Shown: one piece after another, positions 23,601-31,623 of the stretch
How the letters are laid out: every line of letters begins with the position of its first letter
Numbering within the stretch: the first letter of the stretch is position 1
Assembly: GCA_002354335.1 (NCBI GenBank)
Contig: DELI01000003.1
Location: 1 to 42,623, forward strand
DNA: 42,623 nucleotides
Direction: 5' to 3'
From: Sphingobacterium sp. UBA2700
GTDB taxonomy: Bacteria; Bacteroidota; Bacteroidia; Sphingobacteriales; Sphingobacteriaceae
The notes under the pieces: model-generated
Seen by the model: only the letters and a program-made list of their open reading frames with translations
Databases searched by the model: none
Told to the model about the DNA's origin: nothing
Made by a program: the position numbers and the translations under genes

Positions 23601-23703
23601 CCAAAACTATCAGCGTGTTCTGACTGATGCAAATCAGAAAGAATTGCTGGATGAGGTGAACAAGATTTTCGAAGTCTACCGACCACTATTCGAAGGAAAT
23701 TAA
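20683..23703 (+). CDS. DUF2723 polytopic membrane protein (TMEM260-like)
   Basis: A 1006-aa membrane protein with about ten hydrophobic segments in the first 560 residues and a soluble C-terminal half with TPR-like helices at the end. The DUF2723 signature is clear near the N-terminus: TSWWDTGEFIASAYKMQIVH and QPGAPLF, with an acidic D-x-x-E pair at 34-37 like that of GT-C glycosyltransferases. The human DUF2723 protein TMEM260 is an O-mannosyltransferase, so a lipid-sugar-dependent protein glycosyltransferase role is plausible here but unproven. The open frame extends to a TTG at 20623; I prefer ATG 20683, right before the first membrane segment. Confidence 0.88.
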   Translation: MNYTKLNNLLGWACGIIATLVYVLTAEKTTSWWDTGEFIASAYKMQIVHQPGAPLFLMIQNVFSNLAMGDRTQIAYWMNIGSAVCSGMTILFLFWTITALARKAYVKFSRTAEVSQSALINIMGAGVVGALAYTFTDTFWFSAVESEVYAMSSLCTAVVFWAILKWEVRADEPGADKWLLLIAYVMGLSIGVHLLNLLVIPAIALVVYFRRAQTVTSVGVFKALGIGVVVLALVLWGIIQYLIKFAAYTDLFFVNTLGLGFGTGVTFFALLVVGGLLFGLWYSIKHVKPILNIALLSVSFIIFGYSSFSMILIRAKANPTLNNSDPDNAFTFLSYLNREQYGDEPLLSGRYFDAKPTDIFETGNVYRKDGDKYVVAKKKYDYTFDHTTLFPRVYSDKHEGFYRDWLSMGAGDKPSMGNNLNFFFTYQIGHMYSRYFMWNFVGRQNDQQGHGSFTEGNWISGIKPIDNIRLGGQNVLPTSEKENAGRNTYFFLPLILGVLGALWQFKKQNRDAAVVALLFFFTGLAIVLYLNQTPMQPRERDYAYVGSFYAFSIWIGLGVIWIAEKLSSKINAKNAAIAATAVSFLAGPVLLASQNWDDHDRSEKSLARDMAKNYLESCAPNAILFSYGDNDTYPLWYVQEVENFRPDVRVVNLSLLSADWYMKQMMHKVNEADALPINIDPEKIKDGVRDVIYYNDFNVPENIEIKTLLDIMLSDNQQNMVQLQSGEYANVLPTKKMQYTVDKAAVIANKVVPKEWEDAIVDTMKWNYSMNIVSRAELSLLSILANNNWKRPIYFTTTTPDENMIGLNKYMVSEGFALRLMPVALAADSASNNEPISDVEGTYNNIINKFQWGNIAHSKYLDPDSYRYISMYVGSLFGETAQNLLAMGKTTEAKKLVNNAYENMPKRVYQMAEVFSYASLIDAMYKVGEKDKANEITKRNLKYLRENMAYYTAIAESKPNLEYRNMRFGLASIQNYQRVLTDANQKELLDEVNKIFEVYRPLFEGN

Positions 23704-23712
23704 ATATTTGAT

Positions 23713-23747
23713 AAAAAGCAGCTTAGATTTTAAGCTGCTTTTTTTTA
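23713..23747 (+). terminator. Intrinsic terminator of the DUF2723 gene
   Basis: AAAGCAGCTTA...TAAGCTGCTTT stem followed by a run of T. Confidence 0.9.
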
Positions 23748-23869
23748 TAATTTTTTTGTTTTCAAAGGCCATCAAGAAGTTTTATTCCTGAGGCCGTTTC
23801 CAGAAAGCGATGAAAGTTTTTATGTGCGAAGTTCAGGCCTGATGATTACGATTTTTCGAAAAAATGCCT

Positions 23870-23877
23870 TAAGTTTG
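23870..23877 (+). promoter_or_regulatory. -7 box of pyrR
   Basis: TAAGTTTG is an exact TAnnTTTG match; the -33 position has only TACG. Transcription would start about 10 nt before the ATG, leaving no room for a leader attenuator. Confidence 0.5.
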
Positions 23878-23894
23878 CCTAAATAAATCCATAA

Positions 23895-24440
23895 ATGAAA
23901 CAATCGATATTATTAGATGGACCCAAGTTTCAGATTACGCTTAAGCGATTGTCTCAACAATTAATTGAAAATCATGGAGATTTCAGTAATGCCGTAATCA
24001 TTGGTATTCAACCCCGCGGGACGTATCTGGCGGAGCGTTTGATTCAGGAGATTAAGGAGATGACTGGAGTCGAAGTACCGCTCGGTATTTTGGATATTAC
24101 TTTTTATCGTGATGATTTCCGTATGAAAGGTCAATCGCCCTTATTAGCCAACAGTACCCATATTGATTTTATTGTAGACGACAAGGATGTCATCTTTGTG
24201 GATGATGTGCTTTGGACTGGACGTACCATCCGATCTGCAATGGATGCGATTCAGGCATTCGGTAGAGCAAAGCGCATTGAATTGATGGTTTTGGTGGATC
24301 GCCGATTCTCCAGACAAATTCCTATCCAACCGGATTACATCGGTATTCAGGTCGATTCAATCGACTCGCAGAAAGTAATCGTTAGCTGGAAAGAAGTAGA
24401 TGACAGCGATAGCATTGTGCTGATCACCGAGAAGAAATAG
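23895..24440 (+). CDS. pyrR: PyrR-type uracil phosphoribosyltransferase/regulator
   Basis: A 181-aa type I phosphoribosyltransferase of the PyrR family. The PRPP loop VIFVDDVLWTGRTIRSAMDA is at 99-118 and the PyrR-typical IGIQPRGTYLAERL is at 37-50. In Firmicutes PyrR binds pyr mRNA and makes UMP from uracil; it precedes pyrB here by 28 bp, so a pyrimidine role is secure. No antiterminator/terminator pair is seen upstream or between the two genes, so RNA attenuation is not evident and the enzyme activity may be what matters. Confidence 0.93.
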   Translation: MKQSILLDGPKFQITLKRLSQQLIENHGDFSNAVIIGIQPRGTYLAERLIQEIKEMTGVEVPLGILDITFYRDDFRMKGQSPLLANSTHIDFIVDDKDVIFVDDVLWTGRTIRSAMDAIQAFGRAKRIELMVLVDRRFSRQIPIQPDYIGIQVDSIDSQKVIVSWKEVDDSDSIVLITEKK

Positions 24441-24468
24441 TGATTTTTTATTGTTTAACATTTAACAA

Positions 24469-25407
24469 ATGTCAACATCCGAACAACTTAGTACCCGCCA
24501 TCTGTTAGGTATCAAGGATTTAAATAGCAACGACATCCAATTGATCTTGGATACGGCTGCAAATTTCAAAGATGTATTGAATCGCCCGATTAAAAAGGTG
24601 CCTTCTTTGAGAGATATTACCATCGCGAATGTATTCTTTGAAAACTCGACGCGTACGCGATTATCATTCGAATTGGCAGAAAAGCGTCTTTCTGCAGATA
24701 TCATTAATTTTGCAGCATCATCTTCGTCGGTAAGTAAAGGCGAAACCTTGATTGATACGGTTAACAATATCTTGGCGATGAAGGTGGATATGATCGTGAT
24801 GCGCCATCCCTATGCTGGGGCTGGAGTTTTCTTGAGCCGTCACGTGGATGCGCAAATTGTGAATGCGGGCGACGGAGCGCATGAGCACCCAACGCAAGCA
24901 CTACTAGACTCTTTCTCTATTCGCGAACGCTTAGGCGATGTGGTTGGAAAGAAAGTAGCTATTATTGGTGATATTCTTCACTCGCGTGTTGCCTTGTCCA
25001 ACATTCTGTGTTTGCAAAAGCAGGGTGCCGAGGTAATGGTTTGTGGTCCGACGACATTGATTCCAAAATATATCCGTTCATTGGGTGTGAAAGTTGAGCA
25101 TGACTTAATGAAAGCTTTAAACTGGTGTGATGTGGCAAACATGCTTCGTATACAGTTGGAGCGTCAGGATATCGCTTATTTTCCATCCCTTCGCGAATAC
25201 TCAATGTTGTACGGTTTGAACAAAGAGATTTTAGACTCCCTAGATAAAGAGATTGTCATCATGCACCCGGGCCCGATCAACAGAGGCGTGGAGATCACTT
25301 CGGATGTAGCCGATAGTAGTCATTCCATTATTTTGGATCAGGTGGAGAATGGTGTAGCGGTGCGTATGGCCGTTCTATATTTATTGGCCGGACAAAGAGG
25401 AAGCTAA
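24469..25407 (+). CDS. pyrB: Aspartate carbamoyltransferase catalytic subunit
   Basis: Forms carbamoyl-aspartate from carbamoyl phosphate and aspartate, the committed step of pyrimidine synthesis. The 312-aa protein shows the carbamoyl-phosphate motif FFENSTRTRLSFELA (STRTR at 60-64), GDGAHEHPTQALLD near 140, the aspartate-side MLRIQLER and HPGPINRGVEI near 265. No pyrI regulatory-chain gene follows. It forms a two-gene unit with pyrR and ends in a strong terminator. Confidence 0.97.
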   Translation: MSTSEQLSTRHLLGIKDLNSNDIQLILDTAANFKDVLNRPIKKVPSLRDITIANVFFENSTRTRLSFELAEKRLSADIINFAASSSSVSKGETLIDTVNNILAMKVDMIVMRHPYAGAGVFLSRHVDAQIVNAGDGAHEHPTQALLDSFSIRERLGDVVGKKVAIIGDILHSRVALSNILCLQKQGAEVMVCGPTTLIPKYIRSLGVKVEHDLMKALNWCDVANMLRIQLERQDIAYFPSLREYSMLYGLNKEILDSLDKEIVIMHPGPINRGVEITSDVADSSHSIILDQVENGVAVRMAVLYLLAGQRGS

Positions 25408-25428
25408 TCATCTTCATGATAAAAATAT

Positions 25429-25465
25429 AGCAAAGGGCTGTCTGTTGGGGCAGCCCTTTGCTTTT
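25429..25465 (+). terminator. Intrinsic terminator of pyrR-pyrB
   Basis: GCAAAGGGCTG (25430-25440) pairs with CAGCCCTTTGC (25451-25461), followed by TTTT. Confidence 0.9.
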
Positions 25466-25534
25466 GGAAAAATATATTATAAAAGGTTCATAAATGCCTA
25501 ACATTCTATTGTTATCTATTTGAGATATTCATAA

Positions 25535-25577
25535 TGTTAAACATTGTTAAAATACCGTGGTTATTAACAGGTGTTAA
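25535..25577 (+). promoter_or_regulatory. Cluster of four TGTTAA hexamers upstream of the envelope operon
   Basis: TGTTAA at 25535 and 25545, then the inverted pair TTAACA-GG-TGTTAA at 25564-25577. They lie in the 300-bp gap before the TPR gene. The hexamers could be a regulator site, but the region is AT-rich. No clear -33/-7 pair can be fixed; TAATTTCG at 25610-25617 is the best -7-like octamer. Confidence 0.3.
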
Positions 25578-25707
25578 CAACTTTTGAGGAAAACATTGAA
25601 CTTATCTTTTAATTTCGTAGGTTGAAGATATTGTATCACAAAGCGAAGGTTTTTGACACATATTTTTATAATTGGGAAGCATTCATAAAAAAGGAGTAAT
25701 CGATCGT

Positions 25708-28700
25708 ATGTATAAAAAAATTTACCAGGTAGGTGTGGCTTTGACCTTATTGAGTACACCTGTATTCTCGCAGCATTCGGCTTGGCAGGAGGTGAATAAG
25801 GCTTATAAAGAAGGCTTAGAGCTTTATGAGCGCGGGAAATACAGTTCAGCGGCAAAGCAGTTTGATAAAGTAGAGGAAATCAGAACGAAATCTACCTTGC
25901 AATTGGATGAAACCGAAGAGCTAAGTTTATTGAAAGAAAACGTTCGTTTCTTTCAAGCGGTTTGTGCTTTAGAGCTTGGTGAGTCGGACGCTGAAAACAG
26001 GTTCTTAAAATACATTCGCGACTACCCGGCTTCGGCGAACTCAAAGGCTGCTTACTTCCAAATTGGTAAGTCATACTATGCGAAGCAAGATTATGCTAAA
26101 GCGATTGAATGGTTTGAAAAAATCGATAGCAAAAACTTAGCAGGAGCAGAGAATACGGAGTACCGTTTCAAGCTTGCTTACGCTAAATTTATGACAGGTG
26201 ATTATGCGGCTTCAAAACCGGTATTCACCGAGTTGAAAGATAAGTCCGGACAGTATCAAGAGGCGTCGATTTATTACTATGCTTACTTAAGCTACTTAGA
26301 TCAGGAATACAAAACTGCGTTGAACGAATTTGAGCGCTTAGAAGGTTCAAAAACATACGAGAATTCATATCCTTATTACATCACTGCCTTGTATTTCTTA
26401 GACAAGCGCTATGATGATGTTTTGGCTTATGCACTTCCGAAGTTGCAGAGTACAAAACAAGAGAGCGAAACGGAGATGTTCCGCATCGTTGCCGCTACAT
26501 ACTTTATCAAAGGTGATTTAGTAAAATCAAAAGAATACTACGATAGATTCCAGGCACAGGATCAAGGAAAGACACAGAATAACCAAGATAGCTACCAAAT
26601 TGGTTATATCAATTATAAGTTGGGTAACTATGAAAAGGCAATTCAGGAGCTAGAGAAATTGGAAGAGCCGGATGCGTACTTCCAAAGTGCGATGATTACG
26701 CTGGGTGATTCATTCTTGAAAACGGGCAACAAGCAAAGCGCTAGAAATGCATTCTTCCGAGCTTCGAAATTAGATTTTGACCCGCAATTGAAAGAGGAGG
26801 GTTTATTCAATTATGCGAAGCTTTCGTATGATTTGGAATTCCACCAAGTGGCTTTGGATGCGGTTCAGGAATACATTAAAACGTATCCAAGATCGAAACG
26901 CAATGAAGAAGCGAAGACGCTATTAGCGGAGGTGTTGCTGAGCACGAAGAACTACCGTGCAGCGGTGGACGTGTTAGAAGATCTTGATAGAAGAAGTAAA
27001 GAAGCGAACGCGGCATACCAAAAGGTAACTTACTACCGCGGTTTGGAATATTATAACGAACGTGCATTTGAGAATGCGATTTCCATGTTCATGCGTTCGG
27101 AAGCGAACCGTCACGATGAGGAGATTTTTGCTTTAGCAACCTATTGGAAAGCGGAAGCTATGTATGAAGTTCGTAAGTATAAAGAAGCGGTTGCTAACTT
27201 CAATAAGTTCTTGCAACTGCCAGCGGCACGTAAAACGGATGTTTATAACTATGCAAACTATGCTTTAGCCTACGCAGCTTTCCGTGCGGATAACTACAGT
27301 ACAGCAGCGAACTATTTCGAGCGTTTCTTATCCGGTGGTGGTAAAGATGGCATCGATTTGAATACAAGAAACGATGCGATGGCACGTGCGGCTGACTCTT
27401 ACTTAGCCATTAAGAACTACAGCAAAGCAGCAAATTATTACGATCGTTTAATCGCCTCTGGTGCACAGAGCCAGGATTACGCTTTATTCCAAAAAGGTAT
27501 CTTGTTGGGTCTTCAAGGAAACAACCAAGGCAAGATCGAGACCTTAAATTCGGTGATGTCGAAATATCCGAAATCAAATTATGCAGATGATGTTGCTTTC
27601 GAAGTGCCATACACGTATTTCTTGATGGGGCAGCATGATCTTGCAATCACTGGTCTTCAGAAGATGGTAGAGCAATACCCTAGAAGTTCTTATGTGCCAA
27701 GAGCGCTGACTACAATCGGTTTAGTACAATACAATAAAGATGATAATGATGCCGCATTAGCGACATTCCAACGCGTTGTTAATCAGTATCCGACAACGGA
27801 TGAAGCGAAACAAGCTTTGGCTTCTATCGAGAATATTTATTTGGATAAAGGTGACGCTTCAGGCTACATCCGTTATGCAACAAGCACGAATATTGGCGAC
27901 TTAAGTACCGCGGAGCAGGATGCACATGCATTCTCTGTAGCACGCACATTATTTGATCGTGGAAACCACCAAGCGACTGTCGAGGCTGTAAATGCTTACT
28001 TCGATAAATTCCCTAAGCCTATACAGGAGAAACATGCTCGTTTCTTACGCGCGGAGTCCAATGCGGCTTTAGGAAAAGATAAAGAAGCAATGCATGACTT
28101 CAACATCATTATGAACGACTGGACTTCGGCTTATACGGAGCGTACATTGGTATCTGTTGCGAAGTTACACTTGCGCAACAAGGCTTATAACGAAGCTGTT
28201 CAAGTGTTGAAGAAGTTAGAGTTGACATCCGAATATAAAGAGAACTACGGCTGGGCGGTGAACAACTTGCTGGTTAGTTATTACAATATCGGCGATTATA
28301 CAGAGACGCTGAACTATGCGAATATCATCAAGAAGTATGGTAAAGCTTCAGAAGAGGATATTGCTAAAGCACATTTGTATGCAGCGAAAGCATATTTATC
28401 GACGAGCAAAGGTTCGGATGGTATGAAGGAGCTGAACTTAGCGGCTTTAAAATCGAAAACAGAAACTGGCGCGGAAGCACGCTATCTTGTTGCTGAACAA
28501 CAGGTGAAGAACAAGAATTATGACGGCGCTATCAAATCAGCAATGGATATTTCGGATTCTTTCTCATCATACGATTATTGGGTTGCAAAAGGATTTATCC
28601 TAATGGCGAAAGCTTACATTGGCAAGGACGATAAATTCCAAGCGAAGTCAACCTTAGAAAGTATCATTGATAACTACGAAAACACAACAGATGGTGTGTT

Positions 28701-28737
28701 GGATGAAGCAAAGAAACTATTAGCAACAATTAAATAA
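25708..28737 (+). CDS. Exported tetratricopeptide-repeat protein, first gene of the envelope operon
   Basis: A 1009-aa protein made almost entirely of TPR-like helical hairpins after a signal peptide (about 1-21, TPVFS/QHS). Repeats such as YAKAIEWFEKI, NYEKAIQELEKLEEPDAY, YKEAVANFNKFLQL, YSKAANYYDRLI and HDLAITGLQKMVEQYP recur roughly every 35-40 residues. The frame is open 12 codons further upstream, but the ATG at 25708 gives an intact signal peptide and has AAGGAG about 11 bases before it. It sits 12 bp before the barrel gene and heads a run of co-directional envelope genes. It probably acts in the periplasm as a scaffold; in Tol-Pal systems the TPR protein CpoB/YbgF holds the comparable place. 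Confidence 0.88.
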   Translation: MYKKIYQVGVALTLLSTPVFSQHSAWQEVNKAYKEGLELYERGKYSSAAKQFDKVEEIRTKSTLQLDETEELSLLKENVRFFQAVCALELGESDAENRFLKYIRDYPASANSKAAYFQIGKSYYAKQDYAKAIEWFEKIDSKNLAGAENTEYRFKLAYAKFMTGDYAASKPVFTELKDKSGQYQEASIYYYAYLSYLDQEYKTALNEFERLEGSKTYENSYPYYITALYFLDKRYDDVLAYALPKLQSTKQESETEMFRIVAATYFIKGDLVKSKEYYDRFQAQDQGKTQNNQDSYQIGYINYKLGNYEKAIQELEKLEEPDAYFQSAMITLGDSFLKTGNKQSARNAFFRASKLDFDPQLKEEGLFNYAKLSYDLEFHQVALDAVQEYIKTYPRSKRNEEAKTLLAEVLLSTKNYRAAVDVLEDLDRRSKEANAAYQKVTYYRGLEYYNERAFENAISMFMRSEANRHDEEIFALATYWKAEAMYEVRKYKEAVANFNKFLQLPAARKTDVYNYANYALAYAAFRADNYSTAANYFERFLSGGGKDGIDLNTRNDAMARAADSYLAIKNYSKAANYYDRLIASGAQSQDYALFQKGILLGLQGNNQGKIETLNSVMSKYPKSNYADDVAFEVPYTYFLMGQHDLAITGLQKMVEQYPRSSYVPRALTTIGLVQYNKDDNDAALATFQRVVNQYPTTDEAKQALASIENIYLDKGDASGYIRYATSTNIGDLSTAEQDAHAFSVARTLFDRGNHQATVEAVNAYFDKFPKPIQEKHARFLRAESNAALGKDKEAMHDFNIIMNDWTSAYTERTLVSVAKLHLRNKAYNEAVQVLKKLELTSEYKENYGWAVNNLLVSYYNIGDYTETLNYANIIKKYGKASEEDIAKAHLYAAKAYLSTSKGSDGMKELNLAALKSKTETGAEARYLVAEQQVKNKNYDGAIKSAMDISDSFSSYDYWVAKGFILMAKAYIGKDDKFQAKSTLESIIDNYENTTDGVLDEAKKLLATIK

Positions 28738-28749
28738 GAATAGGAAAAG

Positions 28750-30477
28750 ATGAAGTTGAATACTATAGTAAAACAGTCTGGACTACTAGCCCTGTTATTG
28801 GCCATGGGATCACAAGCATATGCGCAGCGTGATACCACGAATCGCCCAGTAACCTTGGATTCATTTGATATTGTTCGTGACTACCGTCCTATTCTTGCTG
28901 ATGCGGTAAAAATCCGTCGTAGCCCTGATATGGCCAACAAACGAGAGTATATGCCAAAGTTGAATTATGGCAATGTTCCGGATAAGAAATTGGATATCAA
29001 CACCGGCTTAAGTGAGTTGAAAATAATGGAAACTCCGTTTTCTAGAATAGTAGACCATAACAGTAATTATGTGAAGTTGGGCGTGGGTAATTTAGGTACC
29101 ATCCTTGGAGAAGCTTATTTTGCAGTTGAAGATTATGAGGATATACGTTTTGGAGGTTTTGTAAAACACCTGAACCAAAAGGGTAATTTAGAAGATCAGA
29201 AGTTCTCCAGACAAGAGGTTGGGGTTTTCGGTCGACGTATATTCCCTATGTTTACTGTGAACGGATTGATTGGTTATAACGGTTTTGGAACTCGTTTTTA
29301 CGGTATCCCAATGGACGTTGATAATAAAAACTTAAATCCAACGCGCGAAGCACAACGCTTTAATGATATCTATTTTTCAGGAGAGCTGACCAGCAACTTT
29401 GATCCAGCTAACGAGGATGCATTAAGCTACTCTGTTAAAGCGGATGCTTATACATACAAAGATAAGTTTGATGGCAAAGAAAATTCGATCGCCTTATCAG
29501 GTTACCTGAATAAGCGACTTCGTACGTTCAATGTCGGAGCGAACGTGGCATTGGACTTCAATAGCATTGGCGGAGTAAATACACCTGACGGTAATTTGAA
29601 TAATTCGATTGTAAATGCGAATCCTTATATCAAATTCAAGGGAGACAATTACAATATTACCTTAGGAGCGAATATCGTATCAGAATTTGGCGATAGTTCC
29701 AGATTTAATATTTTCCCTGTTGCAGAGATTGACTTCTCGCTGGTACCGGGCTACTTTTACATCTTTGGTGGTGTGAAAGGCGGTGTGGAGAAAGGATCAT
29801 TCCGAAGCTTCACGAAAACGAATCCATATTTAGGATTGACGCCAAACATCATGAATACGGTAGAACGGATGAATGTGTATGGTGGTATTAAAGGAAACGC
29901 AGGGGCGACCTTTGGTTATAAAGTAAAAGCCTTCTACAGACAGGTCGAAGGATTGCAAATGTTTGTTAATAACGTAGATCGTCCGTTTCAATTTGATTTA
30001 GTATATGATGGCGATGGCGATAAGGCATTGAAGCATGTAGGAATCGAAGGAGAGATCAACGTTCGTTTATCAGAATTGGTTAACTTAGGTGGTCGCTTGA
30101 ATATTGATAACTACACAACCGTATCGCAAGAAGAAGCTTGGCATTTACCAAAGATGCGTTTAGCTGCTAATGCAAGATTCAATATTTCGGAGAAATTATA
30201 CATCGACGCTGAGGCACTGTTCCATGGAAATGCTACGGCTCGTGAATATAGCTACACGACTGATCAGGTTACCAACGTAACTTCGCCATCTGCAACTTAC
30301 TCGAAGACTTCAATTCCATCGTTCTTCGATTTAAGCGCAGGTGCAGAATATAAAGCGACTAAACAATTGGGTATTTTTGTGAAAGCTAATAACATCTTTA
30401 ACACGGAGTACTCTCGCTATTTATATTATCCGAAGCTAGGATTTAATATATTAGGCGGTATTAATTTTTCGTTTTAA
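28750..30477 (+). CDS. TonB-dependent-receptor-like outer-membrane barrel without a plug domain
   Basis: A 575-aa outer-membrane protein, signal peptide about 1-25 (AYA/QRD). Only about 70 residues separate the signal peptide from the first barrel strand (SNYVKLGVGNLGTILGEAYF), too few for a plug (~120-150 aa). That segment contains FDIVRDYRPILADAVKIRRS. The rest alternates beta strands and ends in NNIFNTEYSRYLYYPKLGFN and GGINFSF, the C-terminal signature of TonB-dependent receptors, with a terminal Phe for barrel assembly. The neighbours ExbB, ExbD and TonB suggest energised function; a channel without a plug would need another gate, perhaps the TPR protein. Confidence 0.85.
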   Translation: MKLNTIVKQSGLLALLLAMGSQAYAQRDTTNRPVTLDSFDIVRDYRPILADAVKIRRSPDMANKREYMPKLNYGNVPDKKLDINTGLSELKIMETPFSRIVDHNSNYVKLGVGNLGTILGEAYFAVEDYEDIRFGGFVKHLNQKGNLEDQKFSRQEVGVFGRRIFPMFTVNGLIGYNGFGTRFYGIPMDVDNKNLNPTREAQRFNDIYFSGELTSNFDPANEDALSYSVKADAYTYKDKFDGKENSIALSGYLNKRLRTFNVGANVALDFNSIGGVNTPDGNLNNSIVNANPYIKFKGDNYNITLGANIVSEFGDSSRFNIFPVAEIDFSLVPGYFYIFGGVKGGVEKGSFRSFTKTNPYLGLTPNIMNTVERMNVYGGIKGNAGATFGYKVKAFYRQVEGLQMFVNNVDRPFQFDLVYDGDGDKALKHVGIEGEINVRLSELVNLGGRLNIDNYTTVSQEEAWHLPKMRLAANARFNISEKLYIDAEALFHGNATAREYSYTTDQVTNVTSPSATYSKTSIPSFFDLSAGAEYKATKQLGIFVKANNIFNTEYSRYLYYPKLGFNILGGINFSF

Positions 30478-30497
30478 GCAGACAAACTTTAACTTTG
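30467..30497 (+). promoter_or_regulatory. Internal promoter before the HU/SPOR gene
   Basis: TTTC (30467-30470), 19 bases, TAACTTTG (30490-30497, exact TAnnTTTG). The -33 lies in the last codons of the barrel gene; transcription would start about 10 nt before the next ATG. Confidence 0.55.
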
Positions 30498-30513
30498 CAG
30501 CTTTAGTGCAATA

Positions 30514-31590
30514 ATGGATTTAGGAAAATACATTCATCAACTTTTAAAACGCAGGAACGAAGTCTTTGTGAAAGGCTTAGGTACCTTTAAGCGTATCCAT
30601 ACTTCTTCCGTCTATGACGAGAGAAGAGCGATGTATCTTCCGCCTGTTACTTATTTGGAATTCGATGCAAAGTCTACTGATGGTGTTGATTTTGTCGACT
30701 ATGTTCAGCAATCGCTCCAATTGTCTCGGACTGATGCTGAGCAAAAGGTAGAAGAGCAGGTAATTCAATTACTGGAGGAAATCAAAGATCATGGCGTCGG
30801 TGTTTTAAGTCACCTAGGTCAATTCATCAAGCATGGAAATTCTTTAGTTTTCAAAGCAGAAGATCTTTCAGGATTTCATTTGCAACCTGTTGAAGGCGTG
30901 CAAGAGGAAGTATTAGAAACTCCTATTGCTGCTGAAATTCTTACTGAAGAACCTGTTCAGCAGGAGGAACAAGAATTAATCGAGGAAGAGCTAACTGAAA
31001 CGCCAATTCAAGAGGAAGAGTCTCCAATTGTAGAAGAGCCAACACAAGTTGAAGAACAAGAAGTTCTCTTAGAGCCGGAAGTGAGATCCTCGAATAAGAC
31101 TGTATGGTATATGGTTGCCGCGATAGTGGCATTAGCCATTATCGGAAGCTTGTTCTATATCAATCGCACTGGACAAACAACAGCGGAGGTGCCATCCACC
31201 GATACAGGTACATTAGCGAATGCTCCTGTATCGAATGTTGATACTGCTGTAAACCAACGTATAGATACGTTAAGTCAAGTTGCAGATACGACTCTTGTAG
31301 ATACAGCACAGCGTACTGTACCTACAACGAATAAACCATTGATTCCTGCAAATCATCACTATCAAGTCGTTATTGGTTCACATAGAACACTAGCGCAAGC
31401 TTATGAGCAAGCGGAATCTTTTAATAAAGCAGGCATTACTTCTGTTCGGGTAATTCCTAGTAAGTTGGCTAAGAACCTTAAAAAGGTGATCTGGGACTCT
31501 TACGAAACAAAAGAACAAGCAGACTCTGCACTACGTTATGTGCAGAAGCGATATGTTTCTGACGCATGGTCAGGGCCTATAAATAAGTAA
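30514..31590 (+). CDS. HU-CCDC81-like / transmembrane / SPOR-domain protein
   Basis: A 358-aa bitopic inner-membrane protein. Residues 1-125 match the paired HU-like domains called HU-CCDC81 in Bacteroidota (MDLGKYIHQLLKRRNEV, VKGLGTFKRIHT, GVGVLSHLGQFIKHGN). Residues 128-192 are a Glu-rich linker. A single membrane segment spans 195-216 (KTVWYMVAAIVALAIIGSLF). Residues 281-352 are a SPOR domain (HYQVVIGSHRTLAQAYEQA... WDSYETKEQADSAL). SPOR domains bind glycan strands stripped of stem peptides at the division site. The cytoplasmic HU part resembles a DNA-binding fold, but binding to DNA is not shown. Confidence 0.86.
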   Translation: MDLGKYIHQLLKRRNEVFVKGLGTFKRIHTSSVYDERRAMYLPPVTYLEFDAKSTDGVDFVDYVQQSLQLSRTDAEQKVEEQVIQLLEEIKDHGVGVLSHLGQFIKHGNSLVFKAEDLSGFHLQPVEGVQEEVLETPIAAEILTEEPVQQEEQELIEEELTETPIQEEESPIVEEPTQVEEQEVLLEPEVRSSNKTVWYMVAAIVALAIIGSLFYINRTGQTTAEVPSTDTGTLANAPVSNVDTAVNQRIDTLSQVADTTLVDTAQRTVPTTNKPLIPANHHYQVVIGSHRTLAQAYEQAESFNKAGITSVRVIPSKLAKNLKKVIWDSYETKEQADSALRYVQKRYVSDAWSGPINK

Positions 31591-31623
31591 AATCAATCAA
31601 AACAGCATACATACTATTTAATT

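Noticed and set aside
23784..23795. ATTCCTGAGGCC as a PyrR-binding loop
   Set aside because: It is two bases shorter than the Bacillus consensus, lies upstream of the likely transcription start, and has no terminator after it.
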